Part shown: in pieces, positions 50,801 to 64,000 of the stretch
Numbering within the stretch: the first letter of the stretch is position 1
Layout of the letters: every line of letters starts with the position of its first letter
NCBI GenBank assembly: GCA_037013495.1
Contig: CM072811.1
Location: 48,491,452-48,555,451, forward strand
DNA length: 64,000 nt
Reading direction: 5' to 3'
Source: Hippophae tibetana
Lineage: Eukaryota; Streptophyta; Magnoliopsida; Rosales; Elaeagnaceae
Notes under the pieces: generated by a model
What the model saw: the letters and a program-made list of their open reading frames with translations, nothing else
What the model was told of the DNA's origin: nothing
Database searches by the model: none
Translations under genes and position numbers: made by a program

Positions 50801-51743
50801 TAAAGTATTAAACCAAAAACGCTACAGTGATTCCTTGTTTAATTCAAGATATCATACCAAACAAAATCTCAAATCCCAGCAAATTCGAATTTAGATACCT
50901 GCATCTGGGAGGGTTTTGATTTCTTCTTGTTCTCTTTTCAACTCTCTCTTGTAGTTATCAGCTTCACTTTTAGCAGCCAAATATCTGCACCACCACCATG
51001 TATTATTATAATTACAATTAACGGATTATAAAACAAAAATTCTATTCATAAATAATTATAGTTAAAATAAATAAATATTATTATTTTTATTAATTTATAA
51101 ATATTTATCATATTAATTATAATTTTACTATAATTTATAATATAAACAAGTTGCTAATACAAAAGGTCATGTACTAGGTCATTTTATTCTAGTGAGGTTT
51201 ATAGATGACGTACATATTTTTTTTCTTTCATAAATATAATTATTTATATAAGCGACTTTATATATATATATATATATTAATAATTTATTTTTAAAATCCA
51301 CAAGATAGACTGATAGCTTATTTATATAAATTTGTTTCACTTAATAGATAGAGTACCCAGTGGATGCAATATTTATATACGGAAGATTCATTTTTTATAT
51401 ATATTAATAATATATTCTTAAAATTAACAAATTATAACGTATATACATACACTTAATTCGTATAAAAGTTTTTCGTTTAATAAATAGAGTACCCGCCGAG
51501 ACCCATGGAGATGGCACCGGCGGCGACCTCAGCGATGCCAGCTGTGAGAACAATAGAGGAAGTGGCATTGGCACCAGAGAGACCGGCGGCGAGAGCAAAG
51601 GGAACGGTAAGACCGTCAGAAACACCAATGATGATATCGCGGACAATCTTGCCGGAGGTGAAGTGTGTCTCTTTGTGATGATCGAGAAGGCTTTGCTTCT
51701 CTGGCTCTATGTTCACCCTTTCGTCTTCGACGTTGGTAGCCAT
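47898..51743 (-). CDS. VIT1: Vacuolar iron transporter, VIT1 type, copy A
   Basis: VIT1 proteins exchange protons for Fe2+ (and Mn2+) across the vacuolar membrane. Exons on the minus strand are 51743-51493, 50984-50899, 49702-49588 and 48195-47898 (750 bases, 249 residues; Arabidopsis VIT1 is 250). All introns are GT-AG and phases agree. Membrane segments: about 36-58 and 62-83 (VSDGLTVPFALAAGLSGAN, AGIAEVAAGAISMGLGG), then a cytosolic metal-binding helix pair (about 85-152), then three more segments. Asp43 and Met80 of the transport path, and Glu102, Glu105, Glu113, Glu116, Met149, Met150 and Glu153 of the metal-binding domain, are all present at the numbering used for eucalyptus VIT1. It lies 9 kb from copy B in the same direction. 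The gene looks intact; which copy is the VIT1 ortholog cannot be decided here. Confidence 0.95.
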
Positions 51744-51900
51744 TTAATATTTAAAAAGGCAAATTCGTGTTTTATTAATTCCTTTTTTTTTTTTTTAGGG
51801 TTTCGTTTAGAATCGAGAAGATATTGAAAAGAGGGAGAGGCTAGAGAAATGGGAAAGGTAAGGTGTGGGTTCATGTATGTATATGTGAGTGTAGATTGGT

Positions 51901-51910
51901 GATATATATG
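51901..51910 (-). promoter_or_regulatory. TATA-like box of VIT copy A
   Basis: CATATATATC on the minus strand about 160 bases before the start codon. The leader between is pyrimidine-rich on the minus strand. Position fits, but AT-rich DNA makes chance matches common. Confidence 0.35.
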
Positions 51911-52797
51911 ATTAATTATTGATTTAGTAGGTCTTACCTTGTGTGGGTTCATTTATTTTAACCGATAAAATTTCAACATCGCTTTCAAATTTATAATAAA
52001 GAATATTTTTAATGAAAACTAGAGATTGAAATTATTATATGTATTTATTGATGTGTAACTATACTACACACATTTATGGTTACACTTTTTAAAAAAAAAC
52101 TTATTTATTAAATAAGTCTAATTGAAATTATTTTATAAATTTTTGTAAAAATAATCTGTATACCGAGTTTCTTCTTAAATTTTTGTAGACTTTTTTTTAT
52201 TAAACATCTAATAATAAGCAACATATATTTTGTTGAAGAAAATTATATTTTTTTCTATCCTAATGTTTTTAAAAATAATTATTCTCTATTATGTTTACAA
52301 GTTAAGTTATTTTATACATAGAGAAGAATACTTCTATCTATATCTATTCTTGCTTTAAACTTGTTAGATTGATAATCTAAGGATAAATATAATATAATTA
52401 TACTTGTATTACATTTGAGTTACAATAATATTTGTTTGTTTCATTGTTATAAAAATGAGTTTTAAAGTGGGTTTGTTGAAATTTTTTTATATAAAAATAC
52501 TTAAAATTTAAAGTCAGTTTAAAAATTAAACTGACTTTAAAGTTTTTCTTTTTCGTATCTTACTCATTTTTTACTCTACATAAGAACTTATATTCAATGA
52601 CATATAAATTTATATAATAATTTTATAATTATTAAGATTTTTTTTAAATAACTACATTATTTCAAATCACAAATATTTTGATTAGTATCATATTGTTTAT
52701 TAATATATTTTTCATTTCATAATACTTATACAAAATTTACATAATAAAAATAATAACATACATATACAAAAATTTATATATATAATATATAAAAAAA

Positions 52798-52956
52798 TAC
52801 TGACGCTATGTTCACATGTAGTATCAATTTAACACGTCAATCGACTTTATACGTAACATTGATTTTTCACCGAATCGACTTTAAATTCATTATATGTCGG
52901 TTTTCTTCAAAAATTAACTTTACATATCGATTTAAATGCTACATTTTGTAGTAATG
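52798..52956. mobile_element. CACTA (EnSpm) terminal fragment, copy 2
   Basis: Matches 30600-30728 and part of the sequence before it, in order and orientation: GACGCTATG, AACACGTCAATCGAC, CCGAATCGACTTTAAA, then an end near TTTTGTAGTAATG, resembling the complement of CACTACAAAA. It is more decayed than copy 1 and has no coding region. Confidence 0.6.
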
Positions 52957-54829
52957 TTTAGTTGAATAATACTACTATCATCGTTTTATTTTATATTTAT
53001 TAGAGTTTTTGTCTAATTAATTAATTTCATTGTATTTTATTATCATAAATATAAAAACATATGGTAAGTTTGTAAATATAATTAATCTAAATTCCATTCA
53101 CCTATCACATATTGCATAAGTAATTTTATATGGTATAATTATAAGGTTAGTGTGTCTTCAATAGAGCATACTATAAGTAAATTACTAAAAGAAATTAAAT
53201 TTTTTGTTACGAGATAACCCAATTAAGAACCATGTCATAATAGAATTTCATTTAGGTTGAGACATAAAAATTGATAACGATGCCGACAAAATTTGAAGGA
53301 TAAAAGTTTCTTATTTACTATTAATTAAAGAAAAATATGTAATAGGAATATATTATTTTTATTAAGGATTTTAAGTTTCATATTAACTTTTTGGTTAATT
53401 ATTAAATACAATATCAAATTTTGTAAAAAAGCACAACATAATTTGAGTTAGATCTAATTTATAACGTAAATTTAAAAAAAATTAAACATGTATGTAAACA
53501 TATTACATACATATATGGTTAAACACGAGCCTATAAATGATAAGAAAATCTTCGATTCGAAATAAATATAACTCAAATTATATTATGAATATTTACAAAA
53601 TTTGTTACTATATCGTGAGTTTCTCCTAAAAAAATTATCGACTTTTTTATGAAGCATTTAATAATAAGCAATATATTTTTTATTACGTTTTTTTTATTCC
53701 TAATACTTTTAAAATAATTTTCTCTCTTTTGTTTGAAAGTTATTTTAGATGTGGGAGGAATATTTGGCTAATCTTACTTTAAATTGTTTGAGTGTTTATA
53801 TAATGATTAAAATTATATAGTTACCCTTAGTATGTTAAAGAGAGTTGATACATGACTAATTGATGATTATTATTAAGATTGTTATATTTTAAATTTATTA
53901 AAATATTTTTCTAGATAATTAGTTTCATTTTTTTTAATTATCACAAATACAAATATCTCTTATAAAATAGTGAGTTTAAATATATAGTATTTCAAAAGTG
54001 TTTTTATATTAGTGTACTTATGATTTCATCTTTTGTCACGTGCTAACAAAATAAGATTCACCTGGATTAAATAGAGCATATTAAATGTACTAGGCCAAAA
54101 AATTCAAAACTTTTGTCAAGAGGATCCAATCTTTTGATAAAATTACCTCATTAGCATTATTAGAGAAGAATGAATTAAGCTCCTATTTAAAAAAATAATT
54201 CACGAACAACATCAAGATTAGGTTTTATATAAAAATGAAATAGCTAAAATAAATAAATGATAAAATAATAATCCAAATGCATTTGCAAAAGTTGACAACG
54301 AGTGGAAGAAGTTACAATTATAGATTTTAAAGTGCACGAATAATCATTTGAAAGCAAGATTCATGATGGAAGATCAAAAAAATAAAAATAAAAAAATATC
54401 AAATTATAGAGAACTAGGACATCTCTGATGAGACACTAGAACTTTATTTTAGTGTAAATTTGATTTAAAAATACATTAAAATTCTACATTGTTTTAATAC
54501 AAGGAAAGTATTATATCAAATTTAATATAACTTTTTTCATTACATTTTTTTAACACTAATAATAAAAATATCAATTATAAAATATGATTTTAATTATATT
54601 TTTGACAAAAGTTTGTTCAAATTATATCTTTTTTATTATTTTTTATTTTTTAAATATATAATAATAATATCCTAATTAATTGATTTGTAATTTATAGGTT
54701 TTAGATTAAAACATAATATAAAAATTATACCATTTTAATACCAACGTTGCATTAAAATAGAGCTTTATATTAAAAATGGTCTTAATAACACATACCGTAT
54801 TATTTTGAGAATATTAAAGGATTGTATAC

Positions 54830-55264
54830 AACTTATTAAATACTTTATTTGTTCGCATATTGGGTTGGCATGACAAAACTCGTTAAATATGATATGACAT
54901 GTGAGCAAAAAAAACGACAAAACATAGTTTGTGGTCGAGGCCTATAATAGGATAGATCATATGTTAATTCAAAATTAAATTTTATATAAATTAATATTAA
55001 AAATATAAATATATCTAAATATTATTAAATATTAATGGAGTTCAATTGATAGAATTAAAATTAATACATGAGAGAATAAGAACTCCCACTTCTAACCTTT
55101 TTTCTTCAAACAATGAGTTAAACGGATCACATGTCCTATCAATCCTTTAAATACGATTCAACAAATCAAACACGATATGATATGATTAAGTTCACATATT
55201 AAGAATAAAGGTATGACATGGTCCATATACATGATACATTAATTAATTGGTTGGTTGACACCTC
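54830..55264. repeat. Degenerate repeat with a hAT-like right end
   Basis: The right end TTGACACCTCTAA is the complement of TTAGAGGTGTCAA, like the ends of the element in the HSFA8 intron. The interior has many TATGATATGAC and AACACGATATGATATGA variants, the style of decayed non-autonomous plant repeats. The left end is not defined. Confidence 0.4.
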
Positions 55265-55835
55265 TAAATTATTCATATTTGATTGAAAAATATAAAATAA
55301 TAAATTTTTTCTCAACTTAATTCATCGATAATCAGTAGCAATTTTTGTCTAATTATCATCAAAATAGATCAAAAGTTTAAAGTTTAAAAAATGTTAGAAA
55401 TATACTATATGAATATACATGTGTATTTTTTAAGTTATTATATATATATTTTAAATCAATTGTAACTTAAAAAAAGAAACATGTATAGGTTTAAACTCTT
55501 AAAAAATACACATATATTCGACTATTTTATTTTTAATTTTTTAATTTTTTTAATTTTTAATCTACTTTACAACTTAAAAGTTAGCGAGTTTTGTACTTTG
55601 GTCATAATCAATAATTCATTTTACCATTTTTTTTAAAGTAAAAAGTAATATAAGATAGATTCCATCATTTATCGGTTTTTTAAAGGTGAAGGGAGGCCAT
55701 ATTTATATAATTTTTAACAAATGATTACAAAAATAATGTAAATTTTAAGTGGCGTAGATAAGTCAAAAAAATATCACGTTTATCAATTTTTGAGAGTAAT
55801 CTTGGAATTAAAAAAAGAAAAAAAGAAAAACTGAA

Positions 55836-56238
55836 ACATCATTTTTTGAGGGAATCAATGATTCTATAATTTGAGTTGAAATCGACACTTGCTAGTTTTT
55901 TTCTCCTCCTTGCATGAGCCATGTACACTTGAAAGATATATAATCCACTTTTGAATTTTTCTTCCAAAAACAACTCGAGGTCTTTGAAGGTGGATGATAT
56001 AGATGGTACCCATGAAAAAGGTCATGCTATAGAGGAAGCTTTTGCAGATAATATGACTGAAGAAGACAATGAAAAAATAGAAAACTCTGCCTCATGTTAC
56101 CAGTAACGAGAACTCTTTGCTAGTTAAATCTAATTTTGTTAAACAAGCTGGTTTTATATATAGCAGGAAACAAATCAAATGTGGGACATCATTTTTTCGA
56201 GGCATCAATGATTCTATAATTTAGGTTGAAATCGACAT
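55836..56238. repeat. 53-bp direct repeats flanking a coding-like stretch
   Basis: ACATCATTTTTTGAGGGAATC... at 55836-55888 recurs at 56186-56238 with about five differences. Between them lies GC-richer DNA with an open stretch (see 55967-56109). Confidence 0.7.
55967..56109 (+). pseudogene. Coding-like fragment of unknown origin
   Basis: An open stretch of about 47 codons ending at TAA 56107-56109 reads SLKVDDIDGTHEKGH, then AIEEAFADNMTEEDNEK, rich in acidic residues and with non-random codon use compared with the AT-rich surroundings. It has no start codon in a good context and I do not recognise the family. It may be an exon fragment captured with the flanking direct repeats, or chance. 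Confidence 0.3.
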
Positions 56239-58384
56239 TGGATAATTATTCATAAAAGTGATGTACTAAGTGTTTTTTATTTTATTTTTAAAATACCTTA
56301 AAAAAACAATAAACGATAAACGCATGACTTTTATGTTATTTTTGAAAAGTTATAAAAATTATAAAACTATGTAACATAGCTGTCCTTCTCACTTTTTTCC
56401 CTTAAATATAATATTTTATAATAAATATTTATTTAAGTAAATTTTTTTAAAAAATTTAAATTTGTAGGATACCTAACTTCTTGTATATAATTTTTAATTT
56501 TTTAAGAGAGTTAAATTAAATTGAATCTAACTTATTTATAAGTAAACTTATCTCATTTATATAAAAGTTACTTTAGTTTACTTAAATTTTATATCATAAT
56601 ATAATATAAAAAATCTAAAAAAACAAGTATAACTTTTTACTTAAAATTTAAAATAACATACCATAATTTTTTTTAAATTTTTTGACATATAGAGTTTTCT
56701 AATGATATATGAAGTTAATATTAATTATATATAAAAAAAGGTGTTTTTTAGTGAAATAATTCACAATATTTTATGAGATAGTATGTTTATATTTTAAAAA
56801 TAGGTCAAAAATATTCTACCAAATCTAAACAATTATTAATTAAATGAGCATAATTTTTGATTAAAACCTCGAAATCATAATTTAAAATTGGGTAAAAACT
56901 ACATTTTTGGAACTTTATATGATTAGTAAAACTTTGAGAATTATTATAATTTATATTTTAAAAATGTTCTTCAAACTCTAAAAAATTATTAGTAAAATGT
57001 GTTTAATTTTCTATAAAAAAAACTCAAAAATAAAAACAGTAAAATTTTTAAAAACTAGATTTTAAGAGATTTTTAATGATATATGAAATAAATTATAACC
57101 TTATGTGACTTAGTAGGGTTTATATTTTAAAAGTATTTCGTATAATCTAAACAATATTTAATAGAGATGAACATAAATTCTTTAAAAAAATTAAAATTTT
57201 GAAAAGTAACATTTTTTTAATAAATAAGTTGATATTTTCAATGATATATGAATTTAATTAAAAATTATTATAAATTAATATAATTTAAATTTTAAAACCA
57301 AGTCAATGATCTTTTTTAATCTCAATTATATTGTATATGTTTTTTAAGTTACTATTTATTTTAAAATTCTATATTTATTAAAATATTTTTTATATATTTA
57401 ATTTATTTTTTAAAAATTATGTTGTTACTTTTTTGTTTATTAAATGGACTAATGTTAACAATTTTATCAAACGATTAAGTGAGTTAGTTGCTCATATAAT
57501 TTAAATTCGTAAATTGAATCTTTTTAACTCATAAACAATAACTTTAAATTAAATGCACTCCAAGTGCCAGATCTAAAGAGGTATGTAAAAAGTGAGAAAA
57601 TTATTCCCCCCCTCCCTCTTTTCAGTGAAAGATGTTTTCCTTGATATAAGTTGATGACAGCTACGAGAGTGATTCATATGTTACATAATATATTATAATT
57701 ATAATTAAGATATAAATTTTTATTAAATATAATTATATGTATTCGAATATATTTATTAATTTAATCTAAGATTTAATCCTAGCTATGGTGCTTGTGTTAC
57801 CGGAACTTAAATCCTTTCAAAATATTCACACTCCTGATTATATATGCTGATTCATGATACATGTAAAGGCTAAAGAGCCAAAATGGTGCCATATTTCTAA
57901 CTACTTTGTGTAGATTTCTTTTTGAAAAAAAAAAACTAAACTTCATTGATGTATGAAAAGGAGAAGTATATATATTTACCACGAGTTCTAAAATTACTAA
58001 CTTTGAACGACAATGTAATACTTTACATTAACGTTTAAATTTTAGGATTAAGTACGTTTAAATTTTACATTAACATAATATATAGAGTTTCATTTTTAAT
58101 TGTTTCACGAGGTATACACCTACGTCGATCTTCTCAAATTTTAATAAAAAAAAATTAAATATAAATATTTATATAATTATTGATAAATTATATGCACAAA
58201 ATGTAATTCTATCTCATTAAATTTAATTTTTAGACATTTATAATCAATAACTCATTATAAGTTTAATAATTTAAATACGTTTATATTTAAATAAAAAATA
58301 TATAATATTATTAAATTTAAGATTATAGATAATAAGCATTAAACAATATTATTTTAATATGTATGATACGTGAGCAAAAATTAT

Positions 58385-58490
58385 TTAGGATTTAGAGTTT
58401 TAATATTAGGTTTAGGGTTTAAATTTAAATTTTATGATTTAATTTTTTAAAATTTAAGATTTAAAGTTTATAATTTAGATTTATAGAATA
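58385..58490. repeat. Degenerate TTTAGGG-like patch
   Basis: Short variants of GGTTTAGGGTTTAAA and GATTTAAAGTTTA over about 100 bases, the opposite strand of the pattern at 31985-32125. Decayed and irregular. Confidence 0.35.
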
Positions 58491-60717
58491 ATAAATAATT
58501 ATATATATATATTTTTCCTCTTGGATTAACATGTTATCTGTATTGCAAAAAAAATTATTACCTAAAATACATGTTTAACGCATATTCAAAAATAACATAT
58601 AGATAATTTTTTATAATGTGAAAAATATTATTTTTAGGAAATATGATATTTTCTTATTTATCAAATTTAAACCATATACTCTTAATCTAATGATTAATAT
58701 ATTATTTTTATTAATAATTTCAAATAACATGTATCAATATAAAATGTACACTTAAAATTTAAAAATAAGTATAAACAACCAAAAGAACCTAGTCTATTTT
58801 TCTAGAAAATTAAAAATAAATTATATTAAATAATTAAATTATATAAAAATGATAATAATATTATCCCAATAAAAATATATAAAATATCTATTTTATTATT
58901 AGTATTATACATATGTATACTATTATTTTCAAATAAAGTTATTATTATTAAAAATATTCTTATAATATTAATAATTTATACCGTAAAAATTTGACTATTT
59001 TTACTAATAAATATAATATGAAAGTATTTTAATGTAGTTAGAATTAAAAAGTACAATTAATTAATTTTATAAACCGATGTGTAATATCCTCCTCATGCAG
59101 TTCAAGCCAGCAAGGTCAGATGCTCTTAGAGACAAGTCAAAAGACATAAGTTCGTGGCTAAAGTTTACCCCCGCATGGACCCCAAAATAAAGTTGTATAG
59201 GCTTTAATTTTGATAAAACAAATATAAATTGTTAATACATGTCTTTTAAGAGTTATGGCTAATCCGTGCTCGTTATAGCCATCTTGTATAGCAAAATTCT
59301 GCATGAAGATGCGAATATACTTGCAAAAAATATATTTTTTAATTAATATAATTCTAATTTATAATTTAAAATAATTATATGTATAATTTTATCATTAGAA
59401 TTTCGATGCAATTTTCATGTGCCAGCTCCAAAGAGTAGGTTGGTAAAAAGTTAGATTATTTTCCTCTTTTTTTATATATAATATTATAAATATTATATTA
59501 TTTAGAAGGATATGAAAGGCAATATAGGAATATCATTGTTTTATAAAAAAAAATCTTATCATTTTAAGTTATCAATAATTTTTGAAGTCATTGAAATATG
59601 AAAATGTGTTCAATTATTTGAGCAACCATGATATGAATAAAGTGATCATTTTTTATTGAAATAATTATGTACAACTTTTTATTAATTACTTCTGGAGAGG
59701 AATTGATTTAAACTAGAAAAATTAAAAAAAAAACAAATATTTTACCTTTCTAACCGTACCAGTAAATATCTCTTTAAAGTTTTCGCTCCATACTTAATAA
59801 TATTTACTATTTATAGGATAATTTAAATTTTAAAGAAAATTAATTTTTTAATAATTTATAATATTATGAAAATGAGATGTCATGTAATCTTAATAGTTTA
59901 ATTATAAACGTTTAATGTATATGATATATGTAAATAACATTTATGTAAGATTTATAAAATCATAAAAATATATTTAATAATTTTTTTAATATCTTAAACT
60001 TTTATCATTATGCTATCCTCAAATTTGCTTGATTTTAACAAGATAATTTTTAGATAATTTTTTTCTTTTAACTTTTATATGATATAATTATTTTTGTTAT
60101 TTTATTTTTAAATTAAAAAATATACATGCTTTGTATTTTTGAATATGTAATTTTTTTTTACATTATACAAAAAAGTCTATATCGAATGAATAAAATTAAA
60201 AATAAAACTATATTTATCAAATTAATATTACATTTAAGATATTTTATTTTTTATCAAAATCACTAAATAAATATTATTACATTGACTAATTTCTTTACAC
60301 ATCCTATAAATACCAATACCAAACAAATTTCATTTTTTATCTAAATTATTTCGAGATAAAGATTATCACTATTATAATAAGATATTATATGGTAAGCTTT
60401 ATTATGATACTAAATGTTAACTATTTTGATAAAAAAATTGAAGATTTTAGATAATTTTTTATTTATGTCTCATCCAAGTTTTTTTCTATCCATATTTTTA
60501 TGTCTACAAAAAATACAAAATCTAGATATAAAATTAGACAGCAAAACAAATAATATAAATAGATAGAAAAGAGATGAATGATAAAGTAAGATCACTACAG
60601 AGTACAAACCAACATCATGAATTTTAATCATAATACCCACATCGATCCCCTTTTTTCACACAAAAAAAGAAAAAGAAAAGAAATTAAAGAGAAATTTAAC
60701 TATTATTTGAAGTGCTT

Positions 60718-62582
60718 TTAGAAAGATCTGAAGACCTTAGCAATGCTATAAGCAGCAGCAGAAGCAATGGCGCCAATAAAAGTAGTTTGTAAAGCACTTT
60801 TGAAAGGACTGTTGCCTGTGAAATAACCCTTGGCAAGACCAAAAAGTGACAACGCAATCAAAGTTAAAACCACAGAAGCTAACACAGCTTTTTCAGCAAT
60901 TGGAATAACCATATATGGCAACAGTGGTACAAAACCTCCCATTATGTATGATATGGCTATTGTTACTGCACTCTGTATTGCTCTCATTGGATCTGGTTTT
61001 TCCAATCCTAGTTCAAACCTGTACATACACACACAATGTTGTTTAAAATGTGAATTCATCACTCTATTCACTAAAGTATCCAAATTTACCACTAAACATG
61101 TTATTAGCTTACTAATTTTATTCACTTACGATAAAATGTTAACATTAATCACAAGCGCTTTTATCCTATATGAGAACTTTATTTTAAGTGAACAAGATTA
61201 GTAAGCTAATTACATGTGTTATTAGCTACAATAACATCAAAGTTAAACTTTTTAGAAAGTTGGAAGATTTTATTTCAACTTTTGTAAATTTGAGGAAATT
61301 AATGAATGGAGATTAAATTCATGATCATTAAAATAAGTTTAGAAAAATGATATACAGTACGTGTGCTAATAGTACTTTTTCGAATGTAATTAAAGGGAAT
61401 TATTTTTTAAAATACACTTTTATACTTCCATTCTTTGAAAGTGGTTCCCATATACATTAAAAAAGTGTTTTATGATACTCCCAAAAGTTAAAAAAAAAAA
61501 TCTATTTATTATTTAATTATAATTTTTTTTAAAAATTATATTATATTAATCAATAATGATTTATCATATCATTTGTAATTATAACATATTTTAAAAAAAA
61601 TTGCTTATATCTCAAAGTTCTTTCAATAATAGATTCAAACAAACACTTTATTTTTGACTTTAAAGAATCGAAATAAGAATTTTTTTAAAAAAATAAAATA
61701 AAATTTTACAAGCTCTATTAAAGTAAGAAGAAGTGGAGAGATAGAATACTTCATCATGAAATCAACCCAAGCTTGAGGGTTTCTTCTAAGAGCGCTAATA
61801 ACAGGCCCATATTCATGGGGTTCTGCTCCGTATTGTGCCAATATTTCTGCACACTCTGCTGCCTCTGCATTTCAATTCATAAAAAAACAAGAGTATATTT
61901 ATTTAGATATTCAAATTTAATCAAACATTCAAATATGTCATGTTGAAATAAATAAAAGATAAAATTTAAGGCTATATTAAGTGAACCACATTTTCTCAAT
62001 TTTAAATATTTCCTATATTTCTTATTTTATATATATATAAAAGAGGAAATATTAAAAAAAAATGAAAAAAATTCATAATTTAGATATAATTGAAATTTGT
62101 ATGGTAAGTACCAATATCAGGGACAGCAATAACTTCATCCTGTTCTCTCTTTAATTCTCTCATGTAATGGTCAGCTTCACTTTTAGCAGCAAGATATCTT
62201 CAAAAAAAGAACACATATGAATTATAATAATTATTGCACATGATTGCTCCAAAAATAAAAGAAATGAAAACAAAAAATATTTAATTATATTTCTAAAATT
62301 AACTAAACATTAAATAATTAATAAAAAATATATATAATACCCTCCAAGCCCCATTGAGATAGCACCAGCAGCAACTTCAGCAACACCAGCAATGAGAATA
62401 ATAGAGGAGGTCACATTAGCACCGGACAAACCCGCCGCCAATGCGAAAGGGACAGTAAGGCCGTCCGAGACACCGATAATGATATCTCGGATAACCTCAC
62501 TAGACATGAAATGCTTCTCTTCATGGTCATGTAGAAGAAACTCTTGTTTCTTTAGGTCTCCACCATAGCCTCCTTCTGCCAT
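60718..62582 (-). CDS. Vacuolar iron transporter, VIT1 type, copy B
   Basis: Same role as copy A: proton-driven loading of Fe2+ into the vacuole. Exons on the minus strand are 62582-62341, 62197-62112, 61864-61750 and 61018-60718 (744 bases, 247 residues). Exons 2 and 3 have exactly the lengths (86 and 115) and phases of copy A, but the introns are much shorter (143, 247 and 731 bases against 508, 1196 and 1392). Asp40 and Met77 (transport path) and Glu99, Glu102, Glu110, Glu113 and Glu150 (metal-binding domain) match the key residues of copy A. The start at 62582 (MAEGGYGGD) was chosen over an upstream in-frame ATG at 62663 because family N-termini are short. Differences lie mainly in the N-terminus and the last two membrane segments (LPYMVIPIAEKAVLAS). 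The gene looks intact. Confidence 0.94.
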
Positions 62583-62710
62583 TAATGCTTTAAAGCTATT
62601 TGTTTTGTAGTACAATATATTCAATAGCACTCTTGAAGAAGAAATTGAAGTGATAGAGAGCAAATAGTGGTACTCTCAAATGTTAGATGGGGAAGCCATG
62701 TGGAGAAGGG

Positions 62711-62718
62711 TTTATAAA
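62711..62718 (-). promoter_or_regulatory. TATA box of VIT copy B
   Basis: The minus strand reads CCTTTATAAACCC, a good plant TATA box, about 130 bases before the start codon. It favours transcription start near 62680, which would leave the upstream ATG at 62663 inside the transcript; that frame joins the CDS without a stop, so a longer N-terminus remains possible. Confidence 0.55.
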
Positions 62719-64000
62719 GGCAAGATTAATAACTTCTTAGGGCAATCAATTATGACCGATTTTCATTTTTAGCTATCTTTTATAATTTTATAATTTTATA
62801 ATTTTAACCCGTTAATTTTTACTTAAAATTAAACACATATTTAAAAATTAAATCTCGTCGTTTAGTTGCAGATGTATATAAAAAGAAAATAATTCTGAAA
62901 TATATTTAAATCAACAAGGAAGATACAAATAAAATTACTATCATCTCATATTCAAGTAATTGTAGAAACGTGAAGTATAAAATATAAATAAAAAAGTTTG
63001 GCAAACTCCTTATTTAATATTTAGTCATTTATATTCATGTTGTATTGTTTACGTAGACGATATAATTATTTTTTTCTGGTTTTTACTCTCTTGGAAACTT
63101 GCTTGTTTATAATAGGAAAAAGTTCTATTTATCTTAATTTATTATTTTATAATAATTTGTGAGATATTTATTTATTAATAAAAAAATTATATTCAATTTT
63201 CTTAATCCCACATAAATTAAATTATTATGAAAAGATAAATGATAATAAATAAAAGTGTTTTAATATAAAATATGTTACAAGATTTTTCCCATATACTGAT
63301 AATCAACACCATGTATAATAGAGTGGCTATTAAGTGCATAAAATATTTCTACACGAATATTCTGATTTTTTTCCATATCACGCTAATTTTCTAAAATTTC
63401 ACAAAAATATACATCTATCTTAAATAAATAAAGATGGTACAGTAATAATTATATTAATAATTATAATTATTTTGTATGGTTGTATTTGAAAATAATAGTT
63501 AACTGTGAGAGATTAGTAATTTTTTATAATTTAACAATATTTTTTAACATTTATATAAAATAATATTTAATTTAAAAATTAAAATATTAACACAATATTT
63601 ACTCTATTATATTATTTAAAATATTTATTAATTTTCATTCTTTAGTTATTTAATATATACATAAGAATAGACAAAATTCAATCTAATAATGTGTTTGAAT
63701 ATTAAAAATATATTTTTATATTTTTATATAATTATATATATAATATTAATATATATTTATTTTTAAATTTAATATTATGATAATATCCACATTTCATTTT
63801 TAATCGATTATTATTATTATCTACAAAAAGATTATTAACTCTTTATAAATAAATATAATTTTAATTATTTATAATTAAAATTTTCATCAAACAATTTTAA
63901 ACTATATAAGAATAATTAAGTCTCTTTCTTGCAAGTATTCAAGGTGATTTCCAAAAAATAGTATGGAAGTATCTTTTATTCAAATTAAGAAAAATGATTA
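62719..64000. other. Upstream of VIT copy B, AT-rich
   Basis: No gene, RNA gene or clear repeat seen to the right edge of the window. Confidence 0.5.

Larger units (their letters stand above)
51953..60717. other. AT-rich intergenic DNA between the two VIT genes
   Basis: Nearly 9 kb without a recognisable gene or RNA gene. Supported items inside are the CACTA fragment (52798-52956), a repeat ending at about 55264, a direct repeat pair with a coding-like stretch (55836-56238) and a telomere-like patch (58385-58490). The rest is AT-rich filler. Confidence 0.55.

Noticed and set aside
51404-51952. Alternative minus-strand frames overlapping VIT copy A exon 1
   Set aside because: They lie out of frame with the VIT exon, which matches the family from the ATG at 51743.
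1-64000. CRISPR array, bacterial operon or organelle insertion
   Set aside because: No spaced identical repeats, no bacterial-type gene clusters and no recognisable plastid or mitochondrial genes are present.

Overview
The window is nuclear DNA of a eudicot plant. Spliced genes with GT-AG introns sit in very AT-rich intergenic DNA, and the families present (RDR1, SABATH methyltransferase, CTU1, class A heat shock factor, VIT1-type iron transporter, Ty1/Copia, CACTA and hAT debris) are typical of plants. I cannot name the species from sequence alone.

Layout. (1) 1-2685, minus strand: the 5' part of an RNA-dependent RNA polymerase 1 gene (RDR1), running off the left edge; its upstream region lies at 2686-4243. 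(2) 4244-9140, minus: a broken Ty1/Copia element with both LTRs, inserted about 200 bp upstream of two W-box motifs of RDR1. (3) 9141-25928: about 17 kb of AT-rich DNA built largely of duplicated blocks. It holds an LTR fragment (12238-12647), a second related and broken Copia copy (15863-20370), an orphan copy of the RDR1 upstream region (15361-15862), and a pair of duplicated non-coding blocks (12648-14995 and 20371-22126). (4) 25929-30188, plus: an intact three-exon SABATH methyltransferase gene. (5) 35492-39954, plus: an intact ten-exon CTU1/NCS6 tRNA thiolation gene; its sixth intron looks like a minor-spliceosome (U12) AT-AC intron. (6) 43009-45627, plus: a heat shock factor of the HSFA8 type, with a hAT-like insertion in its intron and its usual C-terminal export signal out of frame just past the stop. 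(7) 47898-51743 and 60718-62582, both minus: two tandem VIT1-type vacuolar iron transporter genes with the same exon plan.

The genes do not form one pathway. RDR1 acts in antiviral silencing, SABATH enzymes make methyl esters of small acids, CTU1 modifies the tRNA wobble base, HSFA8 is a stress transcription factor, and the VITs load iron into the vacuole. I found no CRISPR-like, operon-like or otherwise new system. The best leads are the AT-AC intron in CTU1, the frame break in HSFA8, the duplicated RDR1 promoter segment, and a G-rich hexamer array in the CTU1 leader.

All gene models were built by hand from splice sites and remembered family sequences. Exon borders are checked for phase but not against transcripts. 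Identity values are by-eye estimates.
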